Assembly (NCBI RefSeq): GCF_027595985.1
Contig: NC_073311.1
Span: 27,927,892-27,991,891, forward strand
Source: Sorex araneus
Lineage: Eukaryota > Chordata > Mammalia > Eulipotyphla > Soricidae
Reading direction: 5' to 3'
DNA length: 64,000 nt
The stretch's first letter is position 1, and each line of letters opens with the position of its first letter. Both the position numbers and the translations under genes were made by a program. Positions 59,112 through 64,000 of the stretch are shown here, piece by piece. The notes beneath the pieces are model-generated. The model saw nothing but the letters and a program-made list of their open reading frames with translations, made no database searches and had not been told where the DNA came from.

Positions 59112-59787
59112 GGCTGTGGCTGGATTCTGGAGGTCTTCGGCTGCCGGGGCAATGCTCAGGGCAGGGAGGGAAACTCAACCTGCCCCCATCCAAGGGGCCC
59201 AGTGAAGACAGCCTGGTGCAGGGGCAGGAGACTCTGCGAGATAGATCTCTGGTACCCAGCCACAGACATGCTCAAGGCTACTCTCCACATGCTCGTGCGA
59301 GCCTTAAGCATGAAGGAAACGGCAGAGGAACCCAGGTGTGCGGGACCTGGGGCAGAGATCTCCAACCCTGCTCAGATCGGGACTGAGCCTCATACACCCA
59401 GATCACTCACTTTCCAGTAGCTTAGCAGTCACACCCACAAACTGCCCCTGGTGCCGCCGTGTAATTCCATCAATGGCCAAGATCCAGAGACTATAAAACA
59501 AAGCTCTTGGAAGTCTAGTTCTCCCTCTCAAAGAACCTAGAAAGCTACAGAGAGTATCCTGCCCACATGGCAGAGCCTGGCAAGCTCCCCAGGGTGTATT
59601 CAATATGCCAAAAACAGTAACAATGATGGGTCTCATTCCCTTGAACATGAAAGAGCCTCCTATGCGGCACCGTTTGGAAGGACAGTAAGGAGAGGCTGCT
59701 AAAATCTCAGGGCTAGGACGAATGGAGATGTTACTGGTGTCTGCTCGAGTAAATCGATGAACAACGGGATGACAGTGACACAGTGAT
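59112..59787 (+). mobile_element. RTE deletion derivative nested in L1, 11-bp TSD
   Basis: TTATTATACAT is repeated exactly at 59101-59111 and 59788-59798. Same architecture as 29943-30627, ending GATGTTACTGGTGTCTGCTC, ACAACGGGATGACAGTGACA. Its first ~117 bp (about 59123-59239) are the reverse complement of the first ~115 bp of the other copy. Confidence 0.94.
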
Positions 59788-60034
59788 TTATTATACATAG
59801 AACCATCAAGGATATCATAGCTGCACTCTAAGATATGCATATCAGGGGGTAATCCAATGATTTCTTTTCATTGTTAGGTAAAACAAAAGAAAAAATATAC
59901 AGAAGGAACTTCATCAAATAAAATATTTGTTCATTAGGGAAAAATATATGGGGATTGAGTAGTACTTGAAAGTCCAACTTTTTTTTTTTTCCACGCGATT
60001 GGTTATCCAGCCAACCATCTCCCAGGTGAATCTA

Positions 60035-60218
60035 AAAGACATCATCATCAGGACCTGAGAGTTAGCACAAGAGTTATGGTGCTTGCCATCACTCAGCAAA
60101 GCAGTACCCAGAAATACACATGGTCCCCCAAACAACTCTGGGAGTGATCTCTGAGCACAATAGATCTCTGAGCCAGGAGTAAGCCCAGAGCATTTCTGGG
60201 TGTGGCCCAACTTGTGCC
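60035..60218 (+). mobile_element. SOR SINE, diverged
   Basis: ACACATGGTCCCCCAAACAA, GAGCCAGGAGTAAGCCCAGA and CATTTCTGGGTGTGGCCC are the SOR 3' half. The head is poorly conserved. Confidence 0.8.
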
Positions 60219-62075
60219 CCATCATCTCTTAAGCAAAATCTATACTTTAATACTTTTCCACACTCAAGAATTACTTAGGATTTGGGAGATAAAGAGTCAG
60301 GAACCCTGGAACAACACAAATGTGTCAAATATATTTGATGATCATAATTGCTAAATATACATTTTTTTTATAATTCAAATGTCATTAAATGTCTCATAGA
60401 GGTTAATGATAAAAGGACAACACAATTTTACGTAAATAAAAACAAGGTGATTCTATAATTTATATTTAAATCATCCACATATAACAAGTTGTTGTATGTG
60501 GATGATTTAAATATAAATTATAAACATAAATCATAAACATAAACCACATAAGCTAGACATCTACCTAATTATTACCCATTCAATTTTTTTTATCAACATT
60601 CTCAGTAAAATATGAACAAGTAGGAAAACTCGTATATTAGAATATTCAGGAACTCAAAACCTTAGTACACACAGTTTAAGACAGGTGAGTAAAACAAAAA
60701 TTGTCAAATATAATGATAGAAAATTTCTATAAGCTAAAGTTTTAGAAATATAAATATATATTGATAAGTATGGAAACACAGTGAAGAATATTTATTTTCT
60801 TCTCTCAAAATGGAATCTTAAATTGTTCAAAAACTAGCAGCAATAAAATCTGAATATCCCAGAGTTATTGATTAATGTTTAAAATTTTTGTGTTTTGCTC
60901 AACAGCATAATTGAGATAAAAACTTTAAAGCTCATATTCTATCATCATGAAACAATACATGCTTTATTAATTTATCAAAGGAAGAGTTATATTCTACAAA
61001 ACTGATGCTGGTGGCCTAAAAATGTAAGGTAGGACAAGATATCTAAAAACACGATAACTCATATATTGCTAGGTAGTTTTAGGGTAGCCATGTAAACTTT
61101 AATTCATAGATTTGTGGACACAAAATGTCTTTCAGGTTCACATTCTAAAAGAAAGCATACTAATAAAAGTCACCATTAATTTGATTATCTGCTGAAAACT
61201 ATTAACTCCAATAAGGCAGATGAAATCTCACCATTATTTTTAAGTAGAAATAATAAATAAAGTTTACGTTTGGTTTCAGATTTTTAAACTGATGGATGAG
61301 CACATCCCAGTATTCCAAGTTAGATGAACTAACTTGAAAATATAAATCACGTAAGTGAGAATTAAGTATTTGAACAATACTTGGTTTCAATTTCAAATAG
61401 CAGCTTGCTAGGAATTTTGACAGCCCTGAAATAATTTTAGAAAGAGTAAAATATGTTTTCAGTTGATTACCAAAAATGTGAATTTTTGAATAAAATGTTA
61501 ACTAAAAGTATCATAGTTTGAGTTGCTTTCTGGAGTTGATAAATTGTCTTTATATACTCTAAATGTCACCAAGTGATTCATTTACTATAACATACACTGA
61601 AGAATAGTTATTTTAAATTTTGTACTACCAATGGGAAGTATTTGAGCATGCTTTGTTTAACAGTTGTTACTGCAAGAGTTTTTGAAAATCTCTGATTTGT
61701 CAAAAGCTTATCAACCAACAAATAATTGTGAATCCACTTATAAAAATAGGAATGCATTATAGCTCCATTCACTCACCCACAAAATATGTAAGTTTAGCAT
61801 ATCTGGTTCAATTAGCTTTCTTTAGTTTCAATAATGAGAGAATCACATTTTCTTTTAAAGACCCAAATACCAAATGTATACACATGCACACACACACACA
61901 CACACACACTAACAATAACCAAACATATAGATACAGCTATTTAAAATAATTTTGATGTGACATCATACCAAATAAAAGATGATCTTTATCCTCGAGTTCC
62001 TTTCTTAAAGACTTAGGAAATAAACATCCCCAACCAGAGCTCCCTATGGACTTAGTTCCAATTACCGTATTTTGT
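60219..62075. other. AT-rich sequence, nothing but a hairpin and a CA repeat
   Basis: No gene seen. The hairpin at 60455-60521 and a (CA)n run at about 61885-61909 are the only structures. Confidence 0.5.
60455..60521. repeat. 27-bp perfect hairpin (33-bp near-perfect)
   Basis: 60455-60481 and 60495-60521 are exact reverse complements. The 13-nt spacer extends pairing (AACAA with TTGTT) after one T-G mismatch, leaving a loop of about 1 nt. The arm contains TTTAAATCATCCACAT. Confidence 0.9.
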
Positions 62076-62241
62076 TTTTTGGGGAGAAGGGTAAATACTC
62101 AGTTTCTCAGGATTTACTACCACCTCTAAGCTCAGAGAGTACTCCTGGAGAGACTTGGGGGGATAGATATGGTGCAGGGCATTGAGCTTGAGTGTTCTGC
62201 ATTCAAGCCAACCACCACAACTGCTGTAATATGTCTCTGGT
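62076..62241 (-). mobile_element. SOR SINE, diverged
   Basis: TTTTTTGGGGAGAAGGG, GAGAGTACTCCTGGAGAGAC, GATATGGTGCAGGGCATTGA and TGTAATATGTCTCTGG follow the inverted SOR order. Confidence 0.75.
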
Positions 62242-62712
62242 ACCATAATAATTATTTGTAATAACGATGATCTCTTTAGATATCTTGGTTACCTCTCAAA
62301 CACAATGGAGCTAAAATTATGGGATGATTTTTTCACCTTGAATACAGAGAATTTATTCTGGGTCTTATTTTCAGCTGATCTAGATTTCTAATTGTCTGGT
62401 TAAATAATTTTCATAAATATTAGCATGCTCTCTAATAGTCAGAAGCATTCTGGGCTCCCCTGTCTTCCTTTATATTTTCCTCAATCTTCCTTTATATTTT
62501 CCCACCAGGTCCTTGGTCTTTGTTAGAATGCAGGCTAGTATTTGTTCTAATATTGCAATAGATTAAGAAAATTTACCCACTTTTTAAAGAGGTCATATTT
62601 CTAGTCCAGAAGTGTTCATAACATGTCTGATTTGTGAGATTCCTATAGAAAACATCATAGAGTCCAGTGTATTGTTTGCAGAATGGATGAGTAGGTTAAG
62701 AGAATTATTTAG
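62242..62712. other. Intronic sequence, nothing recognised
   Basis: A short tandem repeat (TCTTCCTTTATATTTTCC, twice, at about 62463-62500) is the only structure noted. Confidence 0.5.
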
Positions 62713-62876
62713 GGGCTGAAGTGATAGTACAATGAGTACGCACTTGACTTGCTCCTTTCTGAGCCAGGTTCAATCTCCAGCATTGCACATGGTCCCCGAG
62801 CCAACCAGGATTAATTCCTGAGGGCAGAGCCAGGAGTAATCCCTGAGTATGCATGGGTGTGGTCCAAAAATGATTT
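62713..62876 (+). mobile_element. SOR SINE, diverged
   Basis: The head GGGGCTGAAGTGATAGTACA, B box GGTTCAATCTCC and body GGGCAGAGCCAGGAGTAATC. A further SOR-like tail piece follows at about 62886-62940 (CAGCACTGCCAGGTCTGACC). Confidence 0.88.
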
Positions 62877-63134
62877 TTAAAAAAGAGGTTGGAATAAATC
62901 TTCAGCACTGCCAGGTCTGACCCCAAGAAACAAACAAATAAAATCTAACATCGCAGCATACATCTAGCATACATCTAGGCTAATATATATTTTTAAGATG
63001 ATTTAACCAGACAATTAGAAAGACTGACCCTGTTATAAAGAAGAACTGTTTGCCATGCACAGAGTTCAACAAGATGAACCATTCAGACCCTGCCTTCAAC
63101 TGCAACCCTGGCAAGATTTATGAGCAAAAATTTC

Positions 63135-63308
63135 GGGGCTGGAGCAATAGCAGAGCTGGTAGAGCGTTTGCCTTGCATGAGGCTAACTTGGGTTCGATTC
63201 CCAGCATCCCACATGGTCCCCCAAGCACACCAGGAGTAATTTCTGAGTGCATGAGTCAGGAGTAACCCCTGTACATCGCCGGATGTGACCCCAAAAGCAA
63301 AAATAAAA
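63135..63308 (+). mobile_element. SOR SINE, well preserved
   Basis: The head GGGGCTGGAGCAATAGCAGA, perfect B box GGTTCGATTCC (near 63191), body GGTCCCCCAAGCACACCAGG, end GTGACCCCAAAAGC and an A-rich tail. Confidence 0.95.
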
Positions 63309-64000
63309 AAATAAAAATTAAATTGTACAGCATCCAAATCTAGTGTTAATGTTTCACTCCTGTATGTTTCAAAAACAATGAACTAAAATTAATGCTTCCT
63401 TGTGAATATTTTATTTGTTAAGTTCTAGAATTAGTTGAACTTTTTATTCACACTTTTCATCCTATGAGCAAATGACTAATTTTGAATGGTAGAGGCAGAG
63501 GATTTGAGCAAGGCTTGAATCCTAATCACATTTTTTTCATCTTGTGTCCTACTTCTCTCCACTCTAGTCTAATAACCAAAGCTTGTTCAGTTTTGTGATA
63601 TTACGGGTAGATTGATATTAATTTTTAAAAATTATTACAGGACATAAAATTGTCCTTTAAGAAAACAATTCTTACTAAAAATAGACCTGGGCTCACTGTG
63701 TTCAAGCTCCAGAGATTCAGATGTTTTCTCCACTTGCTGCTCTTTCACCAGCTACTTTCTGGGGCACAGTCAAGATATATGTGCTGCTCATAAGCTCTGT
63801 GATGACCTTTAGCAAAGGTCTTTCCATTTGAGACCATATGGGGTGCAGGGGATCATTATACTCATTAATGGATGTCTATGAAACAATGTAATGTGTTTTA
63901 ACTGGTTTTCTATTCCATTGCAAATAATTTTTAATTTCAAGGTCCATCTAAATAATTAATTCCCCTGCCCTTCTCCTTACTTCCTACTGCATGATATTTC
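63309..64000. other. Intronic sequence, nothing firm
   Basis: GAGACCATATGGGGTGCAGG (63831-63850) hints at a SOR fragment. No gene seen. Confidence 0.4.

Larger units (their letters stand above)
56090..60035 (+). mobile_element. Old L1, ORF2 region, with four nested insertions
   Basis: L1 ORF2 order is recognisable: GACCAGAATGATCTGATGG (56401), CAATACAGATTTACCTCAGG (56619), TCAAATGGGTTCACTCTCG (57293), ATAGATGCAGAGAAAGCTTT (57755), GGCTGTCCACTCTCAACACT (57935) and AATCAGGCCTCTATCTCAT (59041). Stops occur throughout. Two SOR SINEs (57394, 58356), a diverged one (56837) and an RTE derivative (59112) sit inside. With 53880-55450 this may be a single element. Confidence 0.72.

Noticed and set aside
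59403..59840. 145-codon minus-strand open frame
   Set aside because: It lies across the RTE derivative and its flank, antisense to the element, with no recognisable motif.

Overview
This is nuclear DNA from a mammal, very probably a shrew of the genus Sorex. It carries dozens of copies of the tRNA-headed SOR SINE known from Sorex, shrew-type L1 3' ends and LTRs, in an AT-rich setting. No bacterial-style gene, rRNA or functional tRNA gene was found.

The only host gene I can support is MGAT4C (GnT-IV-family N-acetylglucosaminyltransferase C), on the minus strand. Its three coding exons lie at 45425-45273, 36682-36535 and 29694-28553. They join in phase, with consensus GT/AG sites, into an intact 478-residue type II Golgi enzyme. 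Sequence below 28553 is 3' UTR and downstream DNA. Sequence above 45425 is the intron leading to 5' non-coding exons outside the window.

Region by region. 1-12 kb: AT-rich DNA with a perfect interleaved inverted duplication (1104-3212) and scattered SINEs. 12.1-15.6 kb: a near full-length, mutated RTE-clade LINE. 15.6-28.5 kb: mostly unique DNA, plus a 2.6-kb mosaic of L1, LTR and RTE-derived pieces (18.4-21.1 kb). 28.5-45.4 kb: the MGAT4C exons and two introns, holding an L1, an RTE deletion derivative, an old MaLR-like LTR and a solo LTR. 45.4-64 kb: the 5' intron, with two related LTRs and a heavily nested old L1 (about 53.9-60.0 kb).

The most interesting system is a family of retroelements that share ends. 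The RTE at 12131-15597 has a 5' UTR and a 3' tail. Elements at 29943, 59112, 52480 and 20016 join that 5' UTR directly to that 3' tail and lack all coding sequence. A longer SINE, with about ten copies here, fuses the tRNA-like SOR head to the same RTE 5' UTR segment and 3' tail. The short SOR SINE has the same head but an A-rich tail of the L1 type. So one tRNA promoter appears to be coupled to two different LINE machineries, an arrangement analogous to ruminant BovB / Bov-A / Bov-tA. One deletion derivative (29943) also has a 27-bp copy of MGAT4C exon sequence captured at its 5' junction.
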